This document shows, one piece after another, positions 24,673 to 36,280 of a stretch of DNA of 64,000 bases. Within the stretch, counting starts at the first letter, position 1. Each line of letters opens with the position of its first letter. The notes under the pieces were generated by a model. It saw only the letters and a list, made by a program, of their open reading frames with translations. It ran no database searches and was not told where the DNA came from. The DNA comes from Cryptomeria japonica (lineage: Eukaryota; Streptophyta; Pinopsida; Cupressales; Cupressaceae), in contig NC_081409.1 of the NCBI RefSeq assembly GCF_030272615.1, positions 475,162,573-475,226,572 on the forward strand, written 5' to 3'. A program made the position numbers and the translations under genes.

Positions 24673-27357
24673 TCAAAATATTTCATTTTGGAATATAATT
24701 TACCAACCCGCCATATATTATAATTTATTCTCATTTTGAATTTAGGCAATGAGAGTAAATGGTAGGTAAAGTAAATATAAAATACACTTATCCAGCTAAG
24801 TGGGAATGTTTTATTATTATTTTAAGTTAATGTGTTCATACACCCCACTTATGAAATAAAGGTCAAACTATTAAATAAACATAAGCTATAAATAAATAAT
24901 CCAAATGGCGACTAAAATCAAATAAACCCAAAAGCTAATAAAATAAATTAAAGAACCAAATACATATAAGATATCAAATAAATATTAAACCATAGAAAGT
25001 CAAATAAATAATTAAATAATCAAATACCATTAAAGATTAAATCACAAATATAAAATAAATACATTAAAATAAACATTACTAAATATAAAACCACACATTA
25101 AGAGCCACATAATTACTATAACATAATCAAGTAAATCAACCGACATATACTGAACTCACAATACCAAAAAGACCAAGCTTACTAACTGGCAAGGCAAATT
25201 ATGCCAAGACGCTGACTACTCACAGTGAACAACTTACACCTAGACTATGTGAGGGGAAACTCATGCCATCTTCAAACCACATAAGCCATTGGAACTAAAG
25301 ACACACTCAGACCTATGAAGCCAGGTGGAGTCGATGTCTGGTACCTGCAAAATCCTGCAACCACGAAATGATAATACCACATATACATATACATATATAG
25401 AACAAGCAATTGATAGAGAATCGCGATGACACATCCCGCTCGCAATGAGTGATGTGGAATTGTCTCTATCAAGAAGATAGTCAAACACATCTCATAAACA
25501 TCTCATCAAATGTAATCATGAAGTAGTGTTAGCATAATCATAATCATCATCAAAACCATGATAAATCTAATCTATCAATAATCCATCACAAAGTGAGCAT
25601 ATGAAATCCATCAAGTACATATATCATCAAATCACATGATCAAACATGATAGTACCAACATCCATATAGATAATCAAAATAGCATATGTCCAATAGTGTC
25701 TAACATCAATAATAAGTCACTGAAGCACATGAGTAATCATCATCCAAATCATCAAATATATTCTAGATAAGTCTTGTAGTACCCCTACTTGTTTGAACTC
25801 ATTAGACTCACATTTTATTATTGGTTTTTTTTCAGTGGATACATTACCATGATATATTATCCAGATTTTTATGACATTATGCTTTATCTGGAGTTGAGAT
25901 GTATAATTTATTTGCAGTATTTCAGTACTTGTCATTTATGGCATTTTATGGATTATTGTTATGTACTGACATTTTACTTTACCTATGCAATGTGAAATTA
26001 TATGTTGTGTGTTTGCGAGTGTATTGGATACAAGGAGACAATTTTCCTTCACTGATTTCGGTGAGATAGGGAACATCGCGATTCTCCTTCATCGGTGTGT
26101 ATGTCGTGTTTTCTATATTGTATATATATGCATGTGTGGTTCAGTGATGCAGATTATTGCAGGTACAAGTACCGGGTAGGTACGGGGTATCGTCTCCACC
26201 TGGCTTCAAGGTCGGAGTGTGCCTTATATTTTCCGATGGAAGTGGAGGAGATAGTAGTTGACCCTATTTTACTCAGTTACACTCGTATGAGTGTCGTCAG
26301 TTGGTTGTCTTAATAGTTTCTTTGGCCTTCGTATTTTGTCGTTTGATCTTTTTATGAGTATTTGCTTGAGTTTTGTTTAATTTAAGTGTTTAGTGGATTA
26401 AATTAATTAATTAATTAAGTTTATGAAATTATCTCATAGTTGTATTGTTTATGCATTGAGATTATAAATTTAGTTAATTAAAAGAAATTATTAAATTAAG
26501 TTGCAAGCTGCATGATATTAGAAATATATTTTTATTTAAATGAAAAAATAAATTAGATTAATTGTATTTATTATTTTTTAAAGTTATAATTAAATAAATG
26601 AATAAAAGGATTAATTAGAATTTTAAATATTGTTTTAATTCTTTATTTAGAAAATTAATTAATGTGCATGAGAAAAGAAAAGAAAGAATAATGTTTTTTA
26701 ATTATTGCATGTTAGCTTATCTTTTGTGATAAATTTAGAAAAATAAATAAAAATTACTATTATTCTAAATTTAGGTTTTTTATGAAAAAGCTATTGAACC
26801 TAGAATTTTAGTTTAAATAGGGGTATAGGTCTTTATTTTAGATATAGAGGAATAGGTCAGGAATTTTAGGTGAAGGAATTTATTGGAAGCTTATTGAAAA
26901 AGTTAGGGCGCTTCTACAGATTTCTTCCAGGAAAGCTATACCAAGTTGGATGAATTCTTAGTTGTGGGTTTTAAGTAAATATTTCTATTTTTCTCTGATT
27001 GTTGTGTGTGTGCAAAATTATTGTCGAATACAAACCCTCTTATGGTGAATTCAAGTTTTGTTTTAAATCCATGCCTGGCGTGTTTTTCTAGTTTATGGGA
27101 AAAATGTAATTTTGAGAACATCGAGAAAATTATTATGGAAAAATTATTTTCTCTGGTTTGGTTTGCTCTGATAGTCCTTTAAATAAACTTGTGGTTTCTT
27201 AGAAATAAATTTAATTTATTAGATTATCTAAATTTTTTTTTAAAAAAGAATGTGTTTGAAATAAATTCTGTAAATGAGCTTTAAATTTTATGGAAATTCT
27301 GTAAAATGATTTTTATGTATTTGGAAATTAATTTAAAAAAAAAATAAAAATAAAAAA

Positions 27358-27378
27358 TATATATATATATATATATAT
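27358..27378. repeat. AT microsatellite beside the palindrome array
   Basis: Alternating AT directly before the array at 27379-27530. Confidence 0.9.
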
Positions 27379-27530
27379 GGTAGTGGCAAACTACCTACGG
27401 TAGCATTCGCTACCGGCGGTAGTACATAGTACTACCGATGGTAGCAGTGCTACCGATGGTAGCAGTGCTACCGAACGATAGTACTAGCTACCGACGGTAT
27501 CAGTGCTACTGGACGGTAGTACTAGCTACC
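27379..27530. repeat. Array of short palindromes in S3
   Basis: The core sequence GGTAG/CTACC recurs in inverted pairs. GGTAGTACATAGTACTACC (27418-27436) is a perfect 8+3+8 hairpin. GGTAGCAGTGCTACC (27440-27454 and 27458-27472) is a perfect 7+1+7 palindrome repeated with an 18-bp period. Further imperfect copies lie on either side. Not coding. Confidence 0.9.
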
Positions 27531-27737
27531 GTGCCAAGGGCCAAAAAAATTATAATGTTTTTTTTTTAATTTTAATTATTTCCTTACCCCCCTGTGCGTA
27601 CTATGATATGGTTGTTTCGGGTTTCATACCCAGGGGTTGGGTAAATAGAATAAATTATGTGCTATTTTATATATATATTTTTTCTTTATGGTTATTATAT
27701 TATTTTAAGTGTTATTTAATTACTGGTTATGAGTTGA

Positions 27738-27764
27738 TATACATATATGTATACATATATACAC

Positions 27765-27836
<72 letters not shown>
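27738..27836. repeat. CATA/TA microsatellite
   Basis: Runs of ATACAT grading into pure TA repeats. Confidence 0.95.
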
Positions 27837-27837
<1 letters not shown>

Positions 27838-29498
27838 TATGCATAAAATTATATCATAGTCATAAGATCAGTTTATAGTTTTGAATGTTTCAGAAAAAGC
27901 TTATAATTTTTATAATTGATAAATATGTTGAAAATATATTAGGAGAATTATTTCTATTTTAAATCTTTCTGGACAAATGACAAGATGGATGTTTTTGTAT
28001 TAAATGGTTTTATTTTCTTATTATTTGAAAAATCTTTATTTGCAAATAATTTATGCTTTGGTTGTTTTAAGAAAAGATTGCCTGTATTAGGATCTTGTGT
28101 AAATGGTGTTTTCAGTCAAGCTTAAACTTCATTGGTATTCTGGTTGAATTGTCATTGTGTCCTATGTTATTATTTCTCCTTGACCAGGTGTTATTGTATA
28201 ACCTTTTTGATATGAGCCATTGTGTGTTTTTGTCCAAATGGTCAATCTTGGGTTAGTGATTGTGTATCCTTCACCTGTGCTTTGTCAGGATTGGTTATGG
28301 TTGTATGTTTTGCCATAGAGTTCTCATAGAGAGACATTTCCTGTTAGTGTCCTATGAGAGAGAGTGGCTTTCGAGCGGGGGCCGTGCCTGAAGTGGATGA
28401 TAGGATAACCCATCGAAATTTAGTTAAAAAGTGATAACATAATAATATATTGGGGGGGAGAGATAAATATTAATTAAGATAAGTGTACCTCGTGCATAGG
28501 TGAGTGCTTGTACAGGGCTCATAATGTTATGAAAAGGCCTGGAATGGCAAACTTACCACTTTGTCTTCACAAAAGGATTGGTAGGGTCCGCATGAGACTT
28601 AGTTGAAACCGGAGGCTCGGGAGAGGTTACCAGGAGAAACCCAGGATGGGGGTTGGGACCTATGGAGGCTGTACCATGGTAACCATCAAGCTATGCGATG
28701 ACAATCTCTTCTTAGAGTCACTTGTGTTTTGTGAGTTGAGTTACATGGATGTTTGCAGAGTCTTGTAGTCCTTTTGTGCTTGTCTTACTTTTCTTGCTTC
28801 AGGGTTTTCTATTATCTCCTAGTACGTTGGGGTGGTTCCATTTTGGGATCACATGGTCGGGTGGTAGTACCACTTCCCATCGGATGTTCTGGATTGTATC
28901 TTCAGGTGAGGAAAGGCTTCGCTGGTGTTTCTTGGTTCATGGTTTATGTACCAACTCTTGTTCAAGATCATTGTTCAGTTGAGACCTTGTGGTCATTGTA
29001 TCAGACTTTTATGTAACCTTGATATTGTAACTTTGTAATCAGTGGTATTATTGGAAGCCATGTTTTTATGGATATTGTAATATTATATCAATGAAATGGA
29101 TGTTATTGCTTTGATCGTATGTTTAAATGGTTTTATGGAAATTGGATACATTGGAATACTTTTATTATGAAATTTGGATGTATGTGTAGTTTTAAACTTA
29201 AGCATTCAATTTATCTAATTAAATGGATTAACTGTGGTGTTAATATAATCTATGAAATTAATCTTTGTTGGTTACCCTTAGGAGAACTTATGGTAGACTT
29301 CCGCTATGTTATTAAATGTGCAATGGTTTTAGTTAGTGAACTTAGTCTTTAAAAAAAAATTATTATTTCACCCTTTAGTTGCCTAGTTGTGTTGTTTTCC
29401 TTTAGGGTTCCTGGCGGGGCATTACAAGTCTATCAAGCATAATATAAAAGTCAACTCTAGTCAAAATAAGTCAAATCAAGGGTGGACACTACACTGTA

Positions 29499-29797
29499 TG
29501 ATAACTCATGTATATCATGTATGTATATTCATATAATAATCTTCATTCCCCAAAGAAGAACACTACTTTAGAAGAAAGGGAAGAGAGGATGTCTTTTGAG
29601 TCAACATGAAAGAGACCAAGAAAATATCTCAATGCTTTACATCATCCCCAAGTAGACATTAAGGAAACAATAGAAGAATAGGGATACATATAGAATAATG
29701 ATCACAAAAGAGAAAGAAAGGAGAGGGAGAAAGGTCTACAGTGCCAATATTGCTAATCTAGCACGAGATCCGCCTCCCGATCTTGCTAATCACTATT
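29499..29797. other. Non-coding stretch next to E1
   Basis: Purine-rich on the plus strand. No domain recognised. It continues the degraded Tat/Athila-like region to the right. Confidence 0.4.
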
Positions 29798-31010
29798 TTA
29801 GAAAGGCAAGCAATATGCTAGAGGAGCAATATTGAGCACAATAGATGGAGCTATCACAAGATCCAAACAAGGACTATGCTCATGTGGTAAGTAACTTTGT
29901 TCGATTCTTGGAGCTAGGATTAGGGTTTGTGAAAACTCATCCGATAAATGTTTGTCCACATCAATATATTCATGCTCACTGTTAGAAGCATTAGGAGTTG
30001 TATTACCATTATGAATAACATCTTCACCCATTTCTTCATCAAAGTTTAAAGAAAGAGGAGCAAGAACATGAATAGGAGTAAAACCATCACATGTTTTATG
30101 CAACTTATGATTTGGAGATGTTGGTTGAACATCTTGCTTAGGAGAAAAGGGAATCATGTCAACTATTGGAGTTTGAGGAGGCTGAGTATTTTGAGGGAGA
30201 GCTTCACAAGCTCAAACACGACTTCTTTGTCGATGTTCTCTCACACAACAATTCCTTTGAGTCTAAGTGGAAGATTGAGAAGGAGGATTAACATTTGAAG
30301 GAGGAATGGCTTTCTCCTTTATAGTGGAAGGTTTAGGTTGAGGTCTTTTCAGTTGAATAATAGGAGAGGAAGACCTCTTCTCTCAATAAGAGAAAGGAGG
30401 TGGAATTGTGTCATAGAAATGAGGAATATTAGGTGTAGGAAGGAGACCAAGTCCATGATGACGAGGAGGTATAGGTCTAACCTTAGGAAGAATATTGGTG
30501 TTCTCATTAAGAGAAGGTAAAGTCAAATTCATAGGAGTAGGTGGACAATTTTCCTTAGGAGGGAGATTAGTTCTATTCGAGAGGGGAAGAACCTCATCAT
30601 GAAGAATAATAAGAATGTCAAGTGTTGGTGATCTAGGTTGACTTAAGGATAAGATCATATCGTTCTTCTATTTTTGATAAGATTGAAAAAGAGAATCACT
30701 CCTTGATGGAAGAGATTGAAATTGTTTAGGCCAAAAGAGATCAATAGGAACATCGGGGCTTCTTTCAGATGGATGAAATAAGCTATGGTTCACGGTTATG
30801 ATTTCTCCATTGTGAGGAAAATTTAGACACTTGTGGATTGGAGAAGAAATAGCCTTCATGGAAGATAGCTAAGGATAACCCAACTTCACATGGAATTGCT
30901 CAGAGCTCTGATGTCAGGGAGGTGGGTCTTGAGGTGAATTTAGATCTTGCTAGAGACAAAACCCAGGAAGATCATCACCTGGATATAGACCTCTGCATCA
31001 ATAACGACAC
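29798..31010 (-). pseudogene. Tat/Athila-like gag-pol fragment: protease end plus proline-rich linker
   Basis: The open pieces starting at 30859, 30658 and 30157 lie in one minus-strand frame, so they are one degraded polyprotein. The right part resembles the C-terminal half of a retropepsin: FHVKLGYP then a stop where the family has LGRPW, followed by SSMKAISSPIHKCLNFPHNG near 30860-30820. A hydrophilic, proline-rich linker follows (RTNLPPKENCPPTPMN, PHFYDTIPPPFS), then an acidic stretch (SLNFDEEMGEDVIHNG). No RT follows before the E1 insertion at 29498. Assignment to protease rests on this short motif run. Confidence 0.6.
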
Positions 31011-31140
31011 AGATAGCTTCAACAAGGTGCTCCACTCGATGCAAAAGGAAATTTCTGGCATTAAAACCTGTCGTTCCTGTGAAGTGTATACTTGCAGCTG
31101 CAACACAAAACACTCAATAGATCATTACAAGCATGGTTAG

Positions 31141-32148
31141 AAAATAAAAAAAATAAAGATAAAACCATAGCTAAGCAATCTATTGCCTCCTAGTAAATGC
31201 GAGTATGAATTTTGCTCTCAGATCTGGTTAGGTAAATTCCAGTGACTTGACTACACCTAGATGGAGGATTTAAATGATAAATGATGCATTTAAGCTAGCA
31301 ATGATAATGATTAAGCTACATGATTCCATGATTATGCTAGAAAATATGCTAAAATGATGTAATTAAGTTATGATAACAATGCTCAAATGATAAACTAAGA
31401 TTGTATATGCCTATAGTAACAATGCCTGAAATGCAAATGAGATGGGATGATTATTTCTCCAAAATGGGGTCTATTTATAGGATTTTCAAGGCCAAGGGTG
31501 AGCTGGCAGGAATCAACAGTCAAGATTAAGTCTGAAGATATCAATGGTGAAATTGGAGGAGGTTGGAAAAGAGGTTGGATGAAAGGGAACATTTTCCATC
31601 TCTATGGTGACAAGTGTCAAGAAGCTTCTAGAAGAGGTTGGATGAAAGGGAACATTTGCCTTCTCTATGGTGACAAGTGTTAAGAGACTTTACTCATGAG
31701 AGAGCAAGTGTCTAAGGAAAGGGGACATGGTGGTTAGGATGTGCAAGCTAGGATGGGGTTAATTAAACCTCGGGTTAGATGGAATGAGTTAGGTTTAGAA
31801 GGGGTTAGGTTAGGTGGTTAGAAGTTAGGAGGCATGTGGGTAAATTTGAATTTAAAATTCAAATAAGACTAATTAATTCTCAACAACTCATAAATTGATT
31901 TGTTTTAATTAATTAGAAGATTAGAAGAATTAATTGAAGATGGGGGGAGAATTAATTAATTTGAATTAATTAATTAAAGGGGATGATGAAAATGAACTTA
32001 TTAAATAAATCCTTAGATTTATTAATAAGTAGCTGAAAGGGGGAATTTAATCAAATTACTTAGTGAATTCAATTAAATTAGGAAGGGGGATTAATTAAAT
32101 AATTCCTTATTTAATTAATTATCTTTAGACCATTTTTAGGTGTATACA
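31141..32148 (-). repeat. 3' LTR of a Tat/Athila-like element (element B)
   Basis: It starts TGTATACACC at 32148 on the minus strand, immediately after a polypurine tract. The interior has runs of AATTAATTAA and a promoter-like CCTATAAATAGACCCC near 31480. A stretch of about 63 bp around 31573-31682 is directly repeated (GGTTGGATGAAAGGGAACAT twice). The left boundary is uncertain, between about 31000 and 31260. Confidence 0.7.
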
Positions 32149-32166
32149 TTTTGCCCCTCTTTGAAG
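32149..32166 (-). other. Element B polypurine tract
   Basis: The minus strand reads CTTCAAAGAGGGGCAAAA directly before the LTR start. The same tract occurs at 42354-42367 for another member. Confidence 0.85.
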
Positions 32167-33837
32167 CGAGGTGTGATGATGCATTGATTCAAAGAATAAT
32201 CTCATTTTGATGATGATATTGGTTTGATAGGATGCCCCAGCTATTGATTGATAAATTGTGATACGATGATGCCCCCTCGGGAGATCAATTGAGATAATTG
32301 ATTTGTTGGAGTGGTTTGGATCTTTGCGAAATTGATATCCTGATTAGAAATTATTTGATGTCTACAACTATGATTGATGAAAATGCGAGTTCTATAAGAA
32401 CGGTGATGTGGTTCTTAATTATTGATAAAGTTTGATTAATTTGATCAATAAGATTGAGATTCAGTCTGGTTTCAGAAATGATACCTCCTGTATAAGACAA
32501 AGATGATCAAAGCGTCTCGTTTTAGGAACGATATATCCTATATAAGACATGATCAGAACGTCTGGTTTCAGGAAAGATACATCCTGTATAAGACATGAGA
32601 GAATTGATTTAAATGTGATTGATTGATAGAATTGATAAGATTGATTGGATAAAGAACTGACAATTTGTTGATATCAAGTTGCAGAAAGATTTAGATATGC
32701 TGATGTTGGTTTTGTTGAGAGGGTAGCATAATATTTTAGCTGGGTCGACAATATCTGGAGAGATATGAATCATCAGTCTAATTGCGTATACACTTGTGAT
32801 GATACCTTGATGATTCCTGCGATAGATTTAACCTTGGATAAAAGGGGCATGCGGGATCCCATGCAAGAATGAAATGCAAGCTAAATGCAATACAAAGCTA
32901 CGAGCAGACCAGTCACTGGATTATTGCATTTTTGTCATCATTGAGCTTTTTAAAATGTGGGAAGTGAGTGCAAACATCGATGGTATAAATAAACCATGAT
33001 GACCTGAGCACTGCTTTTCTAGATTTTGATATGGAAAGTTAGCACAAGCATCGAGGTCTAACTGAACCGAGATGACCTAAGTGTTACTTGCGTAAAATAG
33101 GCAGTATTAACCATTTCAATACGCAAATCGGAAATGTCTTCAATGATACTCCGATGATCATGTCCTAAGACAAATTTGCACATATTAATGATCAATTTTT
33201 CAGACAACAAACAAGAAAAATATCATATTTCTTCCTTGTTCCTCTAGTCAAAGACATCCTGGAGTCACTCAGAAATCATGATAGTGAAAATCAATATAGA
33301 AAATAAAAGTTGAACAATCATGTTAAAATCATTATCCAAAAGATATCATCCTTGCGTTTTGACTGACTTTGTGATAGTTTGATGGTTGATAATTTGATCT
33401 CGTGTGTAATGTTGGATATGTCATAGTTTTCGATTGATAAGATTTGTCTAACTGTTTGATTAAGCTCAAAATGATTAAGAGTTTTGCCCCCAGCTAAGTG
33501 TAGGTTTTTACCCCAAGCCTAGAAACAAATTCATTATGATATACCCAATGATCCAAACCATGGCGAGAAGCCACCCAAGATGCCTGCATATGTACAAAGG
33601 CTTTATTATCCATATGAACAACGCTGATGGAAAATGAATGCAAGCAAAAAAATGCATGAACTAATAGATGGAAGAGCTAGCTGACAGATAGCACCTGTTT
33701 GCCAGGTTTTCACCATTTGTTTTTATTGCACTTTTTCTCATATTTGATTTTTTTTTTGGATTTTCTACTTTTTCACTGTTTTTTTTATTTTTCTGCTTTT
33801 TCACTATTTTTTAAAAATTTTTTTTGCTTTTTCAGAC
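32167..33837. other. Element B untranslated 3' internal region
   Basis: No open frame of note. The motif TCTGGTTTCAGGAA plus GATACATCCTGTATAAGACA recurs three times in 32460-32600, a degenerate repeat with a period of about 60 bp. The position between integrase and PPT fits the long non-coding 3' region of Tat/Athila elements. Confidence 0.55.
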
Positions 33838-34960
33838 ATAAAACTTCTTCAGATGCATGCTATTGATGGGTTCTTCAAGTTGATCTTCATCCTATATTGA
33901 TAGCTGATATGCTCCCAATCCGAATACTACTGTGATCACAAATGGACCTAATCAATTTGGTTCAAATTTTCCTTTCTTTTTTTGATCTGCTTGGTTGCGT
34001 GGATTTTCTTTTAGTACTAGTTCCCCTACTTGAAATATTCATGGTTTGACTCTGTGATTATAAATCTAGCACATTCTTTGTTGATATATCTTTAAATGAT
34101 CAAAGGCATTTTGTCTTCGTTCATGGATCAGTTCTAACTCTTGTAGTCTAGATACTTGTTCTTCTTCATCTAGGATAATCCCTTGTAATGATACTCGTAG
34201 AGAAGGTATCTCTACTTCTATTGGCAGTATTGCTTCTAATCCATAAACAAGAGAGAAAGGTGTGGCATCTGTTGGCATGCGAATACTGGTATGGTAGGCC
34301 CATAGAGCAAGGTTCAATTGAATATGCCAATCTCTTCCAACATCATTCACTATCTTTTTGAGGATTTTCAAAATAGTTTTGTGATGCTTCTGCTTGCCCA
34401 TTTCCTTGTGGATAGTAGGGTGTGGAGAATCTGTGTTGGATCTTGAATTTCTCACATATCTCTTGTACATATTGATTCTTGAACAGTTGCCCATTATCAG
34501 TGATAATGGTCATTGGTATTCCGTAGTGACAGATGATATAATTCAAGATAAATGCAGCAATTTGTTTTCCTGTGATATTTATGAGAGGTACTGTCTCAAT
34601 CCATTTTGTGAAATATTTTGTAGCTACAAGGATGAATTTGTGACCATTAGATGAAGAAGGATTTATTTTTCCTACAAGATCAAAACCCCATTGGAAAAAA
34701 GGCCAAGATGTTGCCAAAGCATGAAGTTCTTGTGTTGGTGCATGAATCAAACTCCCATGGATCTGACATTGTTTGCATGTTCTAGCTATCTGGAAAGAAT
34801 CTTGTTCCATGGTTGGCCAATAATAGCCCAAGCATATGAGTGTTTTTGAAAGGGTAAGACCACTTGAATGAGTGCCACAAATACCGTTATGGACTTCATG
34901 TAAGGCCTTCTCAGATTCTTCTTGTTCGAGACACCTTAAAAGAGTACCGTCGAGACCTCG
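33838..34960 (-). pseudogene. Element B integrase, Tat/Athila type, broken
   Basis: This would insert element B DNA. The H2C2 zinc region reads EVHNGICGTHSSG then CKQCQIHG (34900-34740). The catalytic core has Asp in WGFDLVGKI (near 34680), Asp in ITDNGQLF (near 34510) and Glu in GQAEAS (near 34400). FILVATKYFTKWIE is the usual companion motif. A frameshift near 34380 moves the rest to the frame of 34066-34494 (LNLALWAYHTSIRM, FSLVYGLEAILPIEVE). The C-terminal part continues, with stops, to about 33838 and ends PINSMHLKKFY, as in Tat-type integrases. RT and RNase H are missing because the right side was lost at the junction with the copia fragment near 35010. Confidence 0.9.
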
Positions 34961-35009
34961 TTTAAATAGGGTATCCGTGACAAGAGTAAAATGGGAGGAT
35001 TGGTGAATA

Positions 35010-35858
35010 AAGTTTCTCTTTTCTAAGAATATGGAGAAACAATTTGAGATGTCTATGATTGGTGAGATAAAAAATTTCTTAGGTTTGTAGATTACTCAGA
35101 CTGACAAAGGCATTTTTATCTGTCAAACTAAATATGCTAAGGAATTGTTGAAGAAATTTGGTATGGGAGATTCTAAACCAGTAAGTACACCTATGGTTAC
35201 AAGTGAGAAATTGACAAGAAAAGATGTTTCTACACCAACAAATCCTACAAGATACAAATCTATGATTGGAGGTCTACTTTATTTGACTCAGACTAGGCCT
35301 GACATTATGAATGTTGTTTGTATTGTTTCAAGTTTTCAGAGTGATCCTAGAGAAAATCATGAGATGGCGGTAAAAAGGATTTTTAGATACTTGCAAGGTA
35401 CATCAGAATATGGCTTATGGTATCCTAAGGATGATAACTTCACTTTATGTGCATATACAGATGTTGATTAGGTTGGAGATGTTGATGACCGAAAAAGTAC
35501 TTCCGGTGGATTTTTCTTTCTTGGAAAGAAGTTGGTTTCATGGATCAGCAAGAAACAGTCATGTACATCTTTATCTACTGCTGAAGTTGAGTATGTTGTT
35601 GCTGCTACTAATTGTACACAAGTTTTATGGATGAAGCAAATATTGAAGGATATAAAGGTTGATTGTGATGCACCGATAGTTATTCAATGTGATAACTTTG
35701 TTGCTATTGATATATCAAAGAATCTAGTATTTCATTCTAAGACAAAGCACATATCTATCAAGTATAACTTTTTGAAGGAGAATGTGGAAGCAAATGAAGT
35801 TAGACTGGTTTATGTGAACATTAAAGAACAAATTGTAGATATTTTCACTAAACCTTAA
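35010..35858 (+). pseudogene. Ty1/copia RT end and RNase H, 5'-truncated
   Basis: One plus-strand frame holds the last part of a copia RT (FEMSMIGEIKNFLGL, a stop, then ICQTKYAKELLKKFGMGDSK), followed by SMIGGLLYLTQTRPDIM. RNase H follows: DDRKSTSGGFFFLG, STAEVEYVVAATNC, and the end KEQIVDIFTKP. Two stops (in FLGL*ITQ and TDVD*VGD, where Trp is usual) kill the frame. Everything upstream of the RT C-terminus is missing. The junction with the oppositely oriented element B integrase lies at about 35000-35045. Confidence 0.92.
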
Positions 35859-36280
35859 TCCAAGGAATCATTTGAGTACCTGAGAGACAAATTGGGGGTT
35901 TCTGCCCCTCCGGTAGAGACTTGATTGATGCGGTTTGGCATCAGTCCAACATGCATTATCTAAGATACTATTCATTCCAACACTGATGTGGGATGCTACT
36001 GCTCAGGGGGAGTAGTCAGCTTTGAGATTTAGAGGCCTATGTTTTTGCTTTGATATTTTTGTCAGATTTCTGGCATTGATGTCAAAGGGGGAGAGATAGT
36101 GATGTGAAAAAGTAAAAATGTCAAAGGGAGAGATATTATTCAAAGGGGGAGAGATATTGATATTCAGAGCTATATGCAGGAGATTGTTGGCTATCTTCCA
36201 TAAGGGGAGACTTGTTTGGCATTTCTTGGTACTTAGATGTTTTTCACATCTAGTGTTTCCATTAATGCCAAAGGGGAGAT
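35859..36280 (+). other. Copia 3' untranslated internal region and PPT
   Basis: AAAGGGGGAGA-like purine tracts recur (36017, 36088, 36130). The functional one is AAAGGGGAGAT (36270-36280), adjacent to the LTR. GGCATTGATGTCAAAGG-type sequence is typical of this position in plant copia elements. Confidence 0.75.

Larger units (their letters stand above)
25775..29426 (+). mobile_element. S3: 3.65-kb solo LTR of a Tekay-like relative, opposite orientation to E1
   Basis: AGTCT flanks it at 25770-25774 and 29427-29431. The undisturbed sequence is visible in the other E1 LTR at about 16849-16870. The ends are TGTAGTACCCC and GGCGGGGCATTACA, matching the inverted-type LTR ends of E1. A block near 26160-26225 (GCAGGTAC, then CTCCACCTGGCTTCA, then GGTCGGAGTGTG) also occurs, reverse-complemented, in the E1 LTR near 25300-25360. 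This supports a related family inserted the other way round. No PBS, coding region or second LTR was found. Confidence 0.8.
1664..29493 (-). mobile_element. E1: Ty3/gypsy retrotransposon, Tekay/Del-like, with three nested insertion sites
   Basis: The element is bounded by a 5-bp duplication CTGTA (1659-1663 and 29494-29498). On the minus strand it runs 5' LTR (29493 to 21742), PBS (21738-21725), gag, protease, RT, RNase H, integrase, PPT (16941-16928), 3' LTR (16927 to 1664). The gag-PR-RT-RH-INT order is that of Ty3/gypsy, and the C-terminal tail after integrase fits a chromovirus. Removing the inserted DNA leaves about 13.1 kb, with LTRs of about 4.1-4.2 kb against an internal region of 4.8 kb. 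Stops and several frameshifts break the coding region, so the copy is dead. In a hand-compared stretch (1801-1915 against its mate) the two LTRs differ at about 11 of 115 positions, so the insertion is old. Confidence 0.9.
21742..29493 (-). repeat. E1 5' LTR, split by S3
   Basis: The plus-strand edges are TGTAATACCC at 21742 and GGACACTACA at 29493. LTR sequence is 21742-25774 and 29427-29493, about 4.1 kb. It matches the 3' LTR block for block but lacks S1, U1 and a stretch of about 100 bp near 25053. The remaining sequence is AT-rich and non-coding apart from the small frame at 24373-24672. Confidence 0.9.

Noticed and set aside
27379-27530. CRISPR-like repeat array
   Set aside because: The sequence is plant-like, the repeats are contiguous palindromes without unique spacers, and no cas genes are present.
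28749-29016. 77- and 87-aa open frames in S3
   Set aside because: They overlap each other in different frames inside a solo LTR and have no domain features.
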